A DNA stretch of 64,000 nt from Capra hircus (Eukaryota > Chordata > Mammalia > Artiodactyla > Bovidae), in NCBI RefSeq assembly GCF_001704415.2, contig NC_030811.1, forward strand, positions 77,642,069 to 77,706,068. Reading direction: 5' to 3'. The notes beneath the pieces are model-generated. The model was not told where the DNA came from and ran no database searches. It worked only from the letters and a program-made list of their open reading frames with translations. Below, piece after piece: positions 12,721 to 23,505 of this stretch. A program made the position numbers and the translations under genes. Within the stretch, counting starts at the first letter, position 1, and each line of letters begins with the position of its first letter.

Positions 12721-13508
12721 AGGAGAAATATCAATAACCTCAGATATCCAGATGACACCAACCTAGCGGCAGAAACAGAAAAGGAACTAAAGAGAAGTGA
12801 GTGAAAGAGAGTGAAAAAGCTGGCTTAAAACTTAACATTCAAAAAACTAAAGTCATGGCATCTGGTCCCATCTCTTCGTGGCAAGTAGATGGAGAGACAA
12901 TGGAGACAGTGACAGACTTTATTTTCTTGGGCTCTGACATCACTGTGGATGGAAACTGGGGTAATGAAATTAGAAGATGCTTGCTCCTTAGAAGAAAAGC
13001 TATGACAAACCTAGACAGCATATTGAAAAGCACAGGCATCAATTTTCTGACAAATATCTGTATAATCAAAGCTATGGTTTTTCCACTAGTCATGAATGGA
13101 TATGCTATACCACAAAGAAGGCTGAATGCTGCAGAATTGATGCTTTTGAACTGTGGTGCTGGAGAAAACTCTAGAGAATCCCTTGGACAATAAGGAGATC
13201 AAACCAGTTAATCCTGAAGGAAATGAACCCTGAATATTCATTGAAAGGACTGATGCTGAGGCTGAAGCTTCAATACATTGATCACCTGATATGAAGAGCC
13301 GCCTTGTAGGAAAAGTCCCTGATGCTGGGAAAGATTGAGGGTAGGAGAAGAGGGGGACAATAGAGGATGAGATGGTTGGATGACATCACTGACTCAATGG
13401 ACATGAGTTTGGGCAGGCTCTGGGAGATAATGAAGGACAGGGAAGCCGGCAGGTGACAGTCCATGGTGTCACAAATAGCCAGACACAACTGAGCAACTGA
13501 ACAACAGC
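12721..13508 (+). mobile_element. Old BovB LINE, second part
   Basis: Resumes with GAGAAATATCAATAACCTCA where the first part stopped, through the RT C-terminal region to a decayed 3' end (CACAACTGAGCAACTGAACA). The YADD site reads Tyr-Pro-Asp-Asp (12744-12755). Confidence 0.88.
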
Positions 13509-14060
13509 AAGTCCATATACCATGATTAGGAGAAGGTGAGTGTCGTATTTTCACTATATTCTGTCAGATGCCCTAATAACTTTCTGGGTTTGATTTGGTC
13601 CTCTTAAAAATGGAAGGAATCAAGCTTATGTCCATTTTAAGAAAATCTTTAAGACCAGTGGTTTCTTCAATAGATAGAAAAATAGCTTTGCTTCATTTTA
13701 AAAGCAGAACAGCAAAATACAATATTCAACGTTATAACAGAACTGCTGCTCTGGAACATGACCATGGATAATCTCACTTGATAAATTAAATAAAATTATT
13801 GTCTAGGTGCAGCTCAAGTGACATGGGCTTAGTTAATGATGACATTTAGAATGCAGGCTGAGGCAGTGTGAGTGGCCAGTGAAACCACGAATGCAGCATT
13901 CCAAACACTGGAAGTAAGTCAGGAAGGATTCATGGGTTTAGATACCTGGGTAATTCAGCACTTTGGACAGTTCTCAAGGGCTTTTGCTTCCTTTTGTAAA
14001 GTGCATACATAACCTTTAGACTATCAAATGTACTTACTTAATTCTACCTGTCAGTATCTC
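13509..14060. other. Unique intronic sequence
   Basis: No gene or repeat recognised. Confidence 0.5.
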
Positions 14061-14072
14061 ATTTATACCCAC

Positions 14073-14660
14073 AGATGACCTTAATCCCAGAAAAACTGCC
14101 TGCATTCATCCACAGAACTCTGTGATCTATGTTTCACATGAAGCCTATAACTTCAGTCCTGATATGAAGGTTCATGGTGTTATCTCCTGTTACTTGAGGT
14201 TATGTCAGGCTGAAACCAGGCCTTGTCATATTAATTTAATTTTCAACCTGACTGAATATGAAAAGATGAAGATGAGATCATCCAAGTCATGGAAGAGTCT
14301 TTACAAACACCTGATGTTCCATTAGAGTCAAGTCCTTTGGGCCATTCACAAGCAAGGCCATTTGGCAGCTGTTGTATAATAAACTGAAAGAAGTTGCTCA
14401 TACTAGATGGGGGGCTGGTGATGCAGAAAAAAACTTTAAGAATCTGCTAAAATGCTGTCTCGTGCTATGTGGCCTAACTGCAGATGATGGTACAAGCATA
14501 TTAAAGCTTTTCTTGCAGCCTTTGATTATAATAGAATTATTCCTCTGGAGCAAGAACTTTGAGCCAATATCTAAGAGGCAGAACTAAAATCTAGTTTCTA
14601 ATCAAAGAACAGATTCTAGAATTTGTCAAATTAGAATTACTGACAACAAGACAAAAGTAT
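14073..14660 (+). pseudogene. Unidentified coding-like segment, possible processed pseudogene
   Basis: Adjacent protein-like stretches lie on the same strand in shifting frames: an early IYVSHEAYNFSPDMKVHGV, an acidic stretch such as DEDEIIQVMEESLQTPDVPL at about 14263-14322, and YNKLKEVAHTRWGAGDAEKN at about 14372-14431 followed by NLLKCCLVLCGLTADDGT. Composition resembles real protein more than the flanking AT-rich intron does. I do not recognise the parent gene. No splice sites with matching phases, poly-A tail or target-site duplication were found, so a decayed retrocopy is an inference. A chance open region is the main alternative. Confidence 0.35.
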
Positions 14661-15904
14661 ATAATATATCAGTCTTAAGAATCCCATATAGTTAACAGGT
14701 CTGAGCTGAGAGGAACTCAGTTTCTTTCTAAGTTCTTTAGTGGATTCACAGATATCAGAAGTGAATTTTCTTGTCTGGCTGAGAGCTGTGAAGAGTAGGC
14801 ATGAGAAGGCATGAGAATGGTCTAGCAAGAAAGAAGAACAATGGCCCAAATAGTATGGAAGGGAGAACATATAACAGGGAAACTGGCATTTTATTAAATA
14901 AAGCTTACCAAAAAGTGATACAAGAAAGTTTGATAAACATAAAACTCTGAGGTCTGTCTTTATCTAGTTGAGTAGAACATGATTGCTACGCAGTAGATTC
15001 TGAAAGAACCAACAGCAGGAAAGGCATTCCCTAGGCTTCCATGATGGGTAACACATTAATAACACAAATAACTCTGGTAGCTCTGAGTTTGGAGCTTGTG
15101 ATTAATCCTGATGGAATAGGAGTCATTTTTATTAGAATGCTAATTCTATTGACTTCTCAGCTGTAACTATAGGAAAATCTGAAGATTCTGAGATTTGAGA
15201 ATGCTCCATTCATGTCCACCCAGATGGTTATACAACCTAAGAGATTCTTATTTATCCAAGTACACAATGTGTTTTTATAAATAATAGCCATGATTCTCTG
15301 AAGTCATATGTGTAAATCAGCCTCATTATTCAAAAATCAGCTCTATGAACATGGAGGTGATTAACAATTTGGCAACAATTTAGCCAACTTTACTCTCAGT
15401 GCTAATAAAATGTCTGAAGAAGATTCAGGACAATCCACCCTAAATCATAACAAAACTTAGTTATGTTTGTGTGGTTTCAGGATATTTCCCTCAAAATTTA
15501 GCTGAAATCTAAAATTTAAGCTATGCTTTAATTCTAAAATATTGATATTAAACTCCATGGTATCTAGTTAATCATGAAAATACAAGAAGTTTAATATGAA
15601 CATTTGATTTAATTTTTTACCTTCTGTATAACTAATACAATCCTTAACAAAACAAAAGAATAAGCCATATTTATTAACCATACTACTCTTGGAATGATCT
15701 TGGTTGCTAAGGCATAGGTTCTTTGCTACATAAATATGGTAACTAAATACAAGGTGTTATTATTGGCAGACATAGAAACTAATGAATGATGTTGCAAAGT
15801 CCACAGGAAAATATACTACAAAATTCATTGTTAATTTACTCTGATTCATTTGATATCATTATTTTCTATGATTTATATAGGCATTTTTCATATATACCTT
15901 AAGG
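14661..15904. other. Unique AT-rich intronic sequence
   Basis: No gene or repeat recognised. Confidence 0.5.
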
Positions 15905-16115
15905 CATCTTATATGATCATCATAGCTTTTTATTTAACTGCTATGTATAAAATAGATAAGCAACAAGAATATATTGTACAGCATAGGGAATTGTACCCAT
16001 CACCTTGTAATAACTCTCAATGGAGTATAATCTATAAGAATATTTGATCATGCTGTATACCTGAAACTAATATAATATTCTAAATCAACTATACTTCAAT
16101 AAAAATAAATTATAC
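15905..16115 (+). mobile_element. L1 3' end
   Basis: TATTGTACAGCATAGGGAAT, CTTGTAATAACTCTCAATGG, CTGTATACCTGAAACTAATA and AACTATACTTCAATAAAAAT are the artiodactyl L1 3' UTR signature. Confidence 0.8.
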
Positions 16116-16750
16116 AATATTTTCAATCAATCTTCACTATCATTCATTTTTGACAAGAAAAAGAAACAATATTCAAATATAACATTATTTTCTTTTCCTA
16201 GGTATTTCTGCTTATTTCCTATGAACATGGCAATAAGTAGCTTAATGTCTAAGCTATAACTTAGGCACATGTCTCAGCCTAAATTGCCATAGAAGTGTGA
16301 GGCAAAACAAGAATATAATACTTCTGACAACTTAAAAATACTGAGTTCTTAAGTAACTATAGTCCACTGGACATTTACAAGTAAATGAAGGAGGAAAAAG
16401 GTGAACAAACTGTTACAAACCTAGTTGCTCACTGTAGACCTCTGATATTTGATGGGTTAAGCAGCAATGCATATGAGTTTTGTTTTTAGTATCACACACT
16501 ATTAGTTATAGTTCAGTAAGACTAGATTAATCTTTGGACCTCTTAGTACATATAAGCAAAGTTTACACATACAATACTGTGGTATAAGAATAAAAGTATT
16601 ATTTTCTACTGCTTTCTAGCTCCAGTAAAATCTCACTGTTCAGACACAGATCTGTAATTTCATTAGACATAAACTATTACATGCCTGTAGATGTTACTAA
16701 AACATACACAAGGAATTATGTTGTTATTTATTTGTATTTTTCAATGCTGT
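16116..16750. other. Unique AT-rich intronic sequence
   Basis: Nothing recognised. Confidence 0.5.
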
Positions 16751-16754
16751 CATT

Positions 16755-16895
16755 ATCCTTTTACAGGTAAGACTACTGAGGTTCACAGACACGACCTGGG
16801 TTACTTAATGTTCACAGTGGGTAAGGAGTAAAGCCAGGTTGGGAACTGAAGCAGATCCTGGCTTACGTTATAGTGCTTTTTCTACTAAAAGGTAC
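16755..16895 (+). mobile_element. MIR SINE
   Basis: CCTTTTACAGGTAAGACTAC, TGAGGTTCACAGACACGACC, and AAAGCCAGGTTGGGAACTGA follow the MIR core order. Confidence 0.75.
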
Positions 16896-17110
16896 TTCCC
16901 ACATTCAAGGTTTTAGATTCATTCATTCATGTTTGACACAGGCATGCAGGGAAACTTGCGGTAGAGCTTTGGAGTTCATCCACAGTTCATATTTTTTCCT
17001 ACACCATCATTTTCTACGAGAGGCCAGTGAAGGCAAGTGAAATGAAGTAACTGGAGAAAACTGCACAGAAGTAGTTACAGGACTGTGGAACTCAAGCCCT
17101 GTGGTCCTTT

Positions 17111-17520
17111 GCTGCTAAGTCACTTCAGTTGTGTCTGACTCTGTGCAACCCCATAGACGGCAGCCCACCAGGCTCCCCCATCCCTGGGATTCTCCAGGCA
17201 AGAACACTGGTGTGGGAACATGAGTACACCTGTGGCGGATTCATGTTGATGTATGGCAACACCAATACAATATTGTAAAGTAAAAATAAAAAATAATAAT
17301 AATAAATAATAAAAATTAAAAAAAGAGAGAGAGAGGAAAAAAAAGAACACTGGAGGGGGTTGCCATTTCCTTCTCCAATGCATGAAAGTGAAAAGTGAAA
17401 GTGAAGTCGCTCAGTCGTGTCCTACTTTTAGCAACCCCATGGACTGCAGCCCACCAGGCTCCTCCGTCCATGGGATTTTCCAGGCAAGAGTACTGGAGTG
17501 GGCTGCCATTGCCTTCTCCA
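17111..17520 (-). mobile_element. Bov-A2 SINE split by an L1 insertion
   Basis: Antisense Bov-A2 flanked by perfect 12-bp duplications CTGTGGTCCTTT (17099-17110, 17521-17532). It is interrupted at 17211-17342 by an L1 3' end with its own duplication, giving the order SINE first, L1 second. Confidence 0.95.
17211..17342 (+). mobile_element. L1 3' end inserted in Bov-A2
   Basis: GGCGGATTCATGTTGATGTA and CAATATTGTAAAGTAAAAAT identify the ruminant L1 3' end; the tail is an irregular A-rich tract. AAGAACACTGG repeats at 17200-17210 and 17343-17353. Only about 130 bp long. Confidence 0.93.
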
Positions 17521-17822
17521 CTGTGGTCCTTTAGATGCTACCTAAAGATGAAGATACTTTAGCTGAAGATCACAATTTACCCTCAGGATATCCGTAACAC
17601 AAGGTTACAGTGGGAACATACATATATATTTCTACTGGCATCTCAAAAGAAGAATTTACCCAGATATATTTTAAATTTTCTTTATAAAATATTCTTCTAA
17701 AGTGACCTCATGAAAGCTTTCAAACCAAAACAATAGCAATTTAGTAATGCGGTGTTCTAATGCATTTCAGTCAAAAGAGAAAAATGTGATGCAACAAGAA
17801 ATAAATTCAGCAGTACAGCTGT

Positions 17823-17828
17823 GCTTAC
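17823..17828 (-). promoter_or_regulatory. MAGI2: 5' splice site of the MAGI2 exon
   Basis: On the minus strand the exon ends AAG and the intron begins GTAAGC, a near-consensus GT donor. With the acceptor it defines a 120-bp exon. Confidence 0.9.
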
Positions 17829-17948
17829 CTTCATAAGTCCCACTTTCTAGGAGAGCACCACTTTTCTCCAATTCCATAAAATCTTCAACAGTGATGAAAA
17901 TATAGTCCACTCCAGGGACCTCACCCTCCTTATGTGGCCTTGTGGTGC
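17829..17948 (-). CDS. MAGI2: MAGI2 internal exon (guanylate-kinase-like domain)
   Basis: Seen: read on the minus strand, a 120-bp open segment is preceded by a pyrimidine-rich tract ending in CAG and followed by AAG|GTAAGC. The first two bases finish a split codon. 39 full codons follow, starting TTRPHKEGEVPGVDYIF and ending SGALLESGTYE, and one base is left over, so the exon is phase 1 at both ends. Known family: this peptide matches MAGI2 (membrane-associated guanylate kinase, WW and PDZ domains) as I recall it, roughly residues 140-180. MAGI1 differs in this stretch, for example NFLTVKEFLDLEQ instead of IFITVEDFMELEK. The TTR and GVDY motifs correspond to the GMP-binding half of guanylate kinase; MAGI proteins use this domain for protein binding and not catalysis. 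MAGI2 scaffolds receptors, PTEN and adhesion proteins at synapses and in podocytes. No other exon is recognisable, which fits a gene with very large introns. A processed pseudogene is excluded by the intact splice sites. Confidence 0.95.
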
Positions 17949-17976
17949 CTGAATAAGGAAAACAAAAGAAAGACTC
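17949..17976 (-). promoter_or_regulatory. MAGI2: 3' splice site of the MAGI2 exon
   Basis: On the minus strand, roughly 25 bases dominated by T and C lead into CAG at the exon edge: a standard U2-type polypyrimidine tract and acceptor. The AG corresponds to plus-strand bases 17949-17950. Confidence 0.9.
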
Positions 17977-18605
17977 TAAGTGATTTGTTGCTGAATTTTA
18001 GAAATACCACCATACTCTTGAATATTCAATAACACTTGTTTGTACATCCTGTGAGTTGGCAGTTTGCATTTGTCCTTCTGTTTGTTTGGAAACAGAAAAT
18101 AGCAGGGGGTTAAGATTAAAGGAAACATACAAAGCACTTTTCTTCAAGTTTATAAAGGGCTCATCGTCATGGAATGTGGCTGCATAGATTTTTCAGTGAA
18201 AAATGCAGACCATTGTGCCCTCTTTGAAGAGGTGGTTTGAATATTGGGCCATGAGTCTGCTAGCTCAGGAATTTACATATCTCACTTCCATGAAAGGACC
18301 TCTATTGTTCTGTAGACTGCTTTGCTATGACATAAAATATAATGGAAAATAGAAATGTTAGCAAAATGTCAATTAACTTTTATATTTTCATCATCTGCTC
18401 CTTTGTGGGGGGAGGGTGCTGTCATTTGTTAAAAATTATTTGTAACAAATAATGGCTGATTTCAAGGATCAGAAAATCTTTATTATTACTTAGAATAACT
18501 AAATACTAATTATAATTGAGAAATGACTATAATTGAATCAGTATTATATTAGTAACATAGTCATTTTTCTTCCTTCATTCTTGCCTTTAATTCTAATTAA
18601 ATCGG
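17977..18605. other. MAGI2: Unique intronic sequence beside the exon
   Basis: No transposon recognised between the exon's acceptor and the retroviral segment. Confidence 0.5.
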
Positions 18606-18773
18606 GAGGTGATACCCTCCCAGGGGTCATTGCGAGGGTCCACCACTCTTGTTTTCTGTATATCGTCTATAGAGTAAACAGCCACAGGAACTCAGTCCTA
18701 TCGCTCAGTATTCCTCCGTTGGAGAAGTCAGGTTCCGAGATCTCTGTCCAGCTTGTGAGGTAAGAACCAAAAG
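18606..18773 (+). mobile_element. Possible ERV leader remnant upstream of the LTR
   Basis: A non-AT-rich block directly joined to the LTR, ending in a GAGGTAAGAACC splice-donor-like string. It may be retroviral untranslated leader brought next to the 3' LTR by internal deletion, or a part of the LTR itself. No viral reading frame is present. Confidence 0.35.
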
Positions 18774-19431
18774 TGAGACATATCAAGGCTGTGGATTTGT
18801 TTCCCGGAACACTTCCTTTCCTGAGAAAGCTTTAAGCATCTTTCTTCCTTTTTCAATGCTACCTACATAAGACATTTTGCATAGTCTGATTGGAATTTCC
18901 ATAAGGCATACATGCAAATAGTATGCACACGTACATAGAAGGCAAATATGTTAGGGGAAGCACACTGATTGAAACCGCCCACCCTGGCCAGGCACCACAG
19001 TAACCATTTGCATGAGTTGTTTTATGACCAGACATCCTGATAAAGAATACGGAACTAATAAGCCACCACCAACAGGAAGAGTTCGGGAAAGGTCTAAAGG
19101 AGACACTGAGTGTCCATCCACTTCCCAGAATCCCTCTCGCTAGCATCCATCTTGGCTAAGCAATGCATGTGCCACCAGGAAAGACTCTGAATTACAGTGA
19201 TTGGCCAAAGACCACCCAGAAACTAATCCCATCACCATAAAACCCGAGACTGCGAGCCACACGGCAGAGCAGTTCTCCTGGGTTCCCTTACCCTACTGCT
19301 CTCCACCCAGTGCCCTTTCCCACTAAAATCTCTTGCTTTGTCAACACATGTGTCTCCTCGGACAATTCACTTCCGACTGTTAGACAAGAGCCCAGTTTTG
19401 GGCCCTAGAAGGGGTCCTCCTTCCTGCAACA
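18774..19431 (+). mobile_element. Endogenous retrovirus LTR (ERV1-like, BTLTR1-like)
   Basis: About 660 bp starting TGAGACATAT and ending CCTTCCTGCAACA, with the TG...CA ends expected of an LTR. It contains an ATTGG box near 19200, a CATAAAACCCGAG TATA-like site near 19235 and a U5-like CTCTTGCTTTGTC near 19330. It matches my memory of a bovine class I LTR. No viral gene is attached. The host gene is on the other strand. Confidence 0.75.
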
Positions 19432-20130
19432 AATATGTAAACAAAGTACTAGTACACTTGCAGGCTTACTGACATGTAAGCTATCGTCCACATTCTCTAT
19501 ACACTAAAAAAATTAACATTTCAAATCCTTGAATTTATTTTCACTCTCCAAAATCTTTATCAACTAGGCCATCCAATGGCCAATCAGTTCTTCTTTTAGT
19601 ATATTAGGGTCAAATCTGGATGACAAATGAGAGGCATAAACTAATGTCAAAATATACAATGTGTTGGAAAATTCATTTTGGGTAAAATATTATTAATTTC
19701 CACTGGCAATATTTTTTAAAGTTTGAAGGCATTATGTTCTAAAATTAAATTTTACAACCTTCTTTGAACGTTGCAAAACAATTTTTCCTCATAATCATGT
19801 TTAATGACTTCCCCCGGAATTTGTTATTTTAACCGTGCATTTTTTAATATTTCATAATATTCACTACTGCTTTTATGTTATAAAATACAAACCTCCCACA
19901 CCTAGTATGCATAATGTTGTCAAATCAATGTTTCTATGAGAACCTTAACTTTCAATATACTGACTTTTTATGTGCTTAACCCTGTGAATTAAAAGCCCAT
20001 TAACACGGTTTTTGGCAATCTATTTGTTTTTCTATTTATTTAGAACACACTCTAATCATTAAGAAAAATCACATAACAAAATTTCAATTTTCTTTCCTAA
20101 TTTATCTGCATGTTTCAGAAGCTACACACT
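19432..20130. other. Unique AT-rich intronic sequence
   Basis: Nothing recognised. Confidence 0.5.
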
Positions 20131-20134
20131 TTGA

Positions 20135-20510
20135 CGAACTAAATGCTTGCAGTGCAGTAATGTGCTGCTAGCACAATGTAAGCATTGCCCACAAGCCTGA
20201 GGGCAATTTCGAGGGCTGCTGACCTGACTAGCATGAGTTGCCTCGCTGAATTCTAGTGAACATGTCTGGGGCTGCGCTCTGCTTGGAAAGACCATTAGTA
20301 CTCCGGTTTACTGGCTGGTTTTCCATCTACGCCGTGCACCTCAGGCCAATGTGACAGAGTTCCTGCCTCAGGGATTCCACCTGCGACGGCATCATGGCCA
20401 CCTGTTGCTGCTGACCTGCCTGATGCTGGCTGCCTGTTAGGACTGGGGGCCTGCCCACTTCACTCTTCTTGGTGAAGTTCTACAGTGCAGTCTTAAATGC
20501 TGCTATTCCC
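20135..20510. other. G+C-richer unexplained block
   Basis: Visibly richer in G, C and CpG (for example TCTACGCCGTGCACC and ACCTGCGACGGCATCATGG) than its AT-rich surroundings. No continuous reading frame or known repeat identified. It could be a decayed retrocopy, an ERV remnant or a regulatory island. Confidence 0.3.
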
Positions 20511-20755
20511 ATCTTTGTCATCAGTCTCCTACTCTTATCTCTCGTTCTTTTCTTCTTTCTAATTACAGCCTCTAATCTCCTGATCTTTCTTACTTTTCCT
20601 GATGTTCCTCATATTTGACTTCACTTGCTTTTCTATCTCCTAAAGGACTGGGGATCTGAAATGTCTTCTTTCCTTTAGTTCATCTTCAACATTTCCCATA
20701 GCTTAATACGCCTCCGAGTTCTCTATCAGCTATTTAATTCACAGACTACAAAAGG

Positions 20756-23148
20756 AGGAAGTCAAGAAACAGACTGGAGTAGCAGGCAAATTTGGCCTCG
20801 GAATATGGAATGAAGCAGAGCAAAGACTAACAGAGTTTTGCCAAGAAAATGCACTGGTGATAGCAAACACCCACTTCCAACAACACAAGAGAAGACTCTA
20901 CACATGGACATCACCAGATGGTCAACAATGAAATCAGACTGATCATATTCTTTGCAGCCAAAGATGGAGAAGCTCTATACAGTCAACAAAAACACCACCA
21001 GGAGCTGACTGTGGCTCAGATCATGAACTCCTTATTGCCAAATTCAGACTTAAATTGAAGAAAGTAGGGAAAACCACTAGACCATTCAGTATGACCTAAA
21101 TCAAATCCCTTATGATTATACAGTGGAAGTGAGAAATAGATTTAAGGGACTAGATCTGAAAGATAGAGTGCCTGATGAACTATGGACGGAGGTTTGTGTC
21201 ATTGTACAGGAAACAGGGATCAAGACCATCCCCATGGAAAAGAAATGCAAAAAAACAAAATGGCTGTCTGAGGAAGCCTTACAAATAGCTGTGAAAAGAA
21301 GATAAGCAAAAAGCCAAGGAGAAAAGGAAAGATATAAGCATCTGAATGCAGAGTTCCAAAGAATAGCAAGAAGAGATAAGAAAGGCTTCCTCAGCTATCA
21401 ATGCAAAGAAATAGAGGAAAACAACAGAATGGGAAAGACTAGAGACCTCTTCAGGAAAATTAGAGATACCAAGAGAACATTTCATGCAAAGATGGGCTCG
21501 ATAATGGACAGAAATGGTATGGACCTAACAGAAGCAGAAGATATTAAGAAGAGGTGGCAAGAATACACAGAAGAACTGTACAAAAAAGATCTTCATGACT
21601 CAGATAATCACGATGGTGTGATCACTCACCTAGAGCCAGACATCCTGGAATGTGAAGGCAAGTGGGCCTTAGGAAGCATCACTATGAACAAAGCTAGTGG
21701 AGGTGACGGAATTCCACTAGAGCTGTTTCAAATCCTAAAAGATGATGCTGTGAAAGTGCTGCACTCAGTATGCCAGCAAATTTGGAAAACTCAGCAGTGG
21801 CCACAGGACTGGAAAAGGTCAGTTTTCATTCCAATCGCAAAGAAAGACAATGCCAAAGAATGCTCAAACTACTGCACAATTACACACATCTCACACACTA
21901 GTAATGCTCAAAATTCTCCAAGCCAGGCTTCAGCAATACATGAACCGTGAACTTCCAGATGTTCAAGCTGGTTTTAGAAAAGGCAGAGGAACCAGTGATC
22001 AAAGTGCCAACATCTGCTGGATCATCAAAAAAGCAAGAGAGTTCCAGAAAAAACATCTATTTCTGCTTTATTGACTATGCCAAAGCCTTTGATTGTGTGG
22101 ATCACAATAGACTGTGGAACATTCTGAGAGAGATGGGAATACCAGACCACCTGACCTGCCTCTTGAGAAACCTATATGCAGGTCAGGAAACAACAGTTAG
22201 AACTGGACATGGAACAACAGACTGGTTCCAAATAGGAAAAGGAGTACGTCAAGGCAGTATATTGTCACCCTGCTTATTTAACTTATATGCAGAGTACATC
22301 ATGAGAAATCCTGGGCTGGAAGAAACACAAGCTGGAATCAAGATTACTGGGAGAAATATCAATAACCTCAGATATGCAGATAATACCACCCTTATGGCAG
22401 AAAGTGAAGAGGAACTAAAAAGCCTCTTGATGAAAGTGAAAGTGGAGAGTGAAAAGGTTGGCTTAATTCAGAAAACAAAGATCAAGGCATCTGGTTCCAT
22501 CACTTCATGGGAAATAGATGGGGAAACAGTGGAAACAGTGTCAGACTTTATTTTTTTGGGCTCCAAAATCACTGCAGATGGTGACTGCAGCCATGAAATT
22601 AAAAGACGCTTACTCCTTGGAAGAAAAGTTATGACCAACCTAGATAGCATATTCAAAAGCAGAGACATTACTTTGCCAACACAGGTCCGTCTAGTCAAGG
22701 CTATGGTTTTTCCAGTGGTCATGTATGGATGTGTGAGTTGGACTGTGAAGAAAGCTGAGGGCAGAAGAATTGATGCTTTTGAACTGTGGTGTTGGAGAAG
22801 ACTCTTGAGAGTCCCTTGGACTGCAAGGAGATCCAACCAGTCCATTCTGAAGGAGATCAGCTCTGGGATTTCTTTGGAAGGAATGATGCCAAAGCTGAAA
22901 CTCCAGTACTTTGGCCACCTCATGTGAAGAGTTGACTCATTGGAAAAGACTGTGATGCTGGGAGGGGTTGGGGGCAGGAGGAGAAGGGGATGACAGAGGA
23001 TGAGATGGCCAGATGGCATCACTGACTCAATGGCCGTGAGTCTGAGTGAACTCTGGGAGTTGGTGATGGACAGGGAGGCCTGGCGTGATGTGATTTATGG
23101 GGTCTCAAAGAGTTGGACATGAATGAGTGAGTGAACTGAACGGAACTG
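20756..23148 (+). mobile_element. BovB LINE, long 5'-truncated copy
   Basis: Starts within the endonuclease (GGAAGTCAAGAAACAGACTG) and runs to GAACTGAACGGAACTGAA. RT signatures: QDWKRSVFIPIAKKD, block A FIDYAKAFDCVDHNRLW, and GKGVRQGSILSPCLFNLYAE. The catalytic motif reads YADN where the sister copies read YADD (22374-22385). Several frameshifts, including near 21300, 21895 and 22050, break the frame. The longest intact stretch encodes about 326 residues (21947-22927). Inactive. Confidence 0.95.
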
Positions 23149-23214
23149 AACAGCTGCTGTAGAAAACCATGAGCTTTCATTGACAATGTACCCTACAGAT
23201 TGAGGCTTTTTAAT

Positions 23215-23505
23215 GTTAGTTTTTTTTTTCTTGACAAGTTTTTGTTCATTCATTTTTATAATTTGAAGTATAGCTGATTAATGAAGTTGTGCCAATCTCT
23301 GCTTTACAGCAAAGTTGACTCAGTTTTACGCATATATACACGCTTTCTTGAAAATATTCTTTTTCATTATATTTTATCTCAGGAGATTGGATATAGTTCC
23401 CTGTGGTATACATAAGGACTTTGTTGTTTATTTGTTCTAAATGTAATAGTTTGCATCTACCAACACCATATTCCCAGCTCATCCCTCTTCCCTCCCCCTT
23501 CTAAT
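23215..23505 (-). mobile_element. L1 3' UTR, antisense
   Basis: TTTGAAGTATAGCTGATTAA, TTTACAGCAAAGTTGACTCA, TGGATATAGTTCCCTGTGGT, ATAGTTTGCATCTACCAACA: reverse complement of an artiodactyl L1 3' end. Confidence 0.85.

Larger units (their letters stand above)
1..17822 (-). other. MAGI2: MAGI2 intron downstream of the exon (partial)
   Basis: Inferred: everything below the exon donor site belongs to the intron that follows the exon in the transcript, since no further exon with splice sites and MAGI2-like coding was found. It is filled with the BovB, L1, SINE and unique segments listed separately. A small or non-coding alternative exon could have been missed. Confidence 0.75.

Noticed and set aside
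21947..22927. Long open frame of about 326 residues that could be taken for a gene
   Set aside because: It is the BovB reverse transcriptase, in a copy with frameshifts on both sides and a mutated catalytic site.
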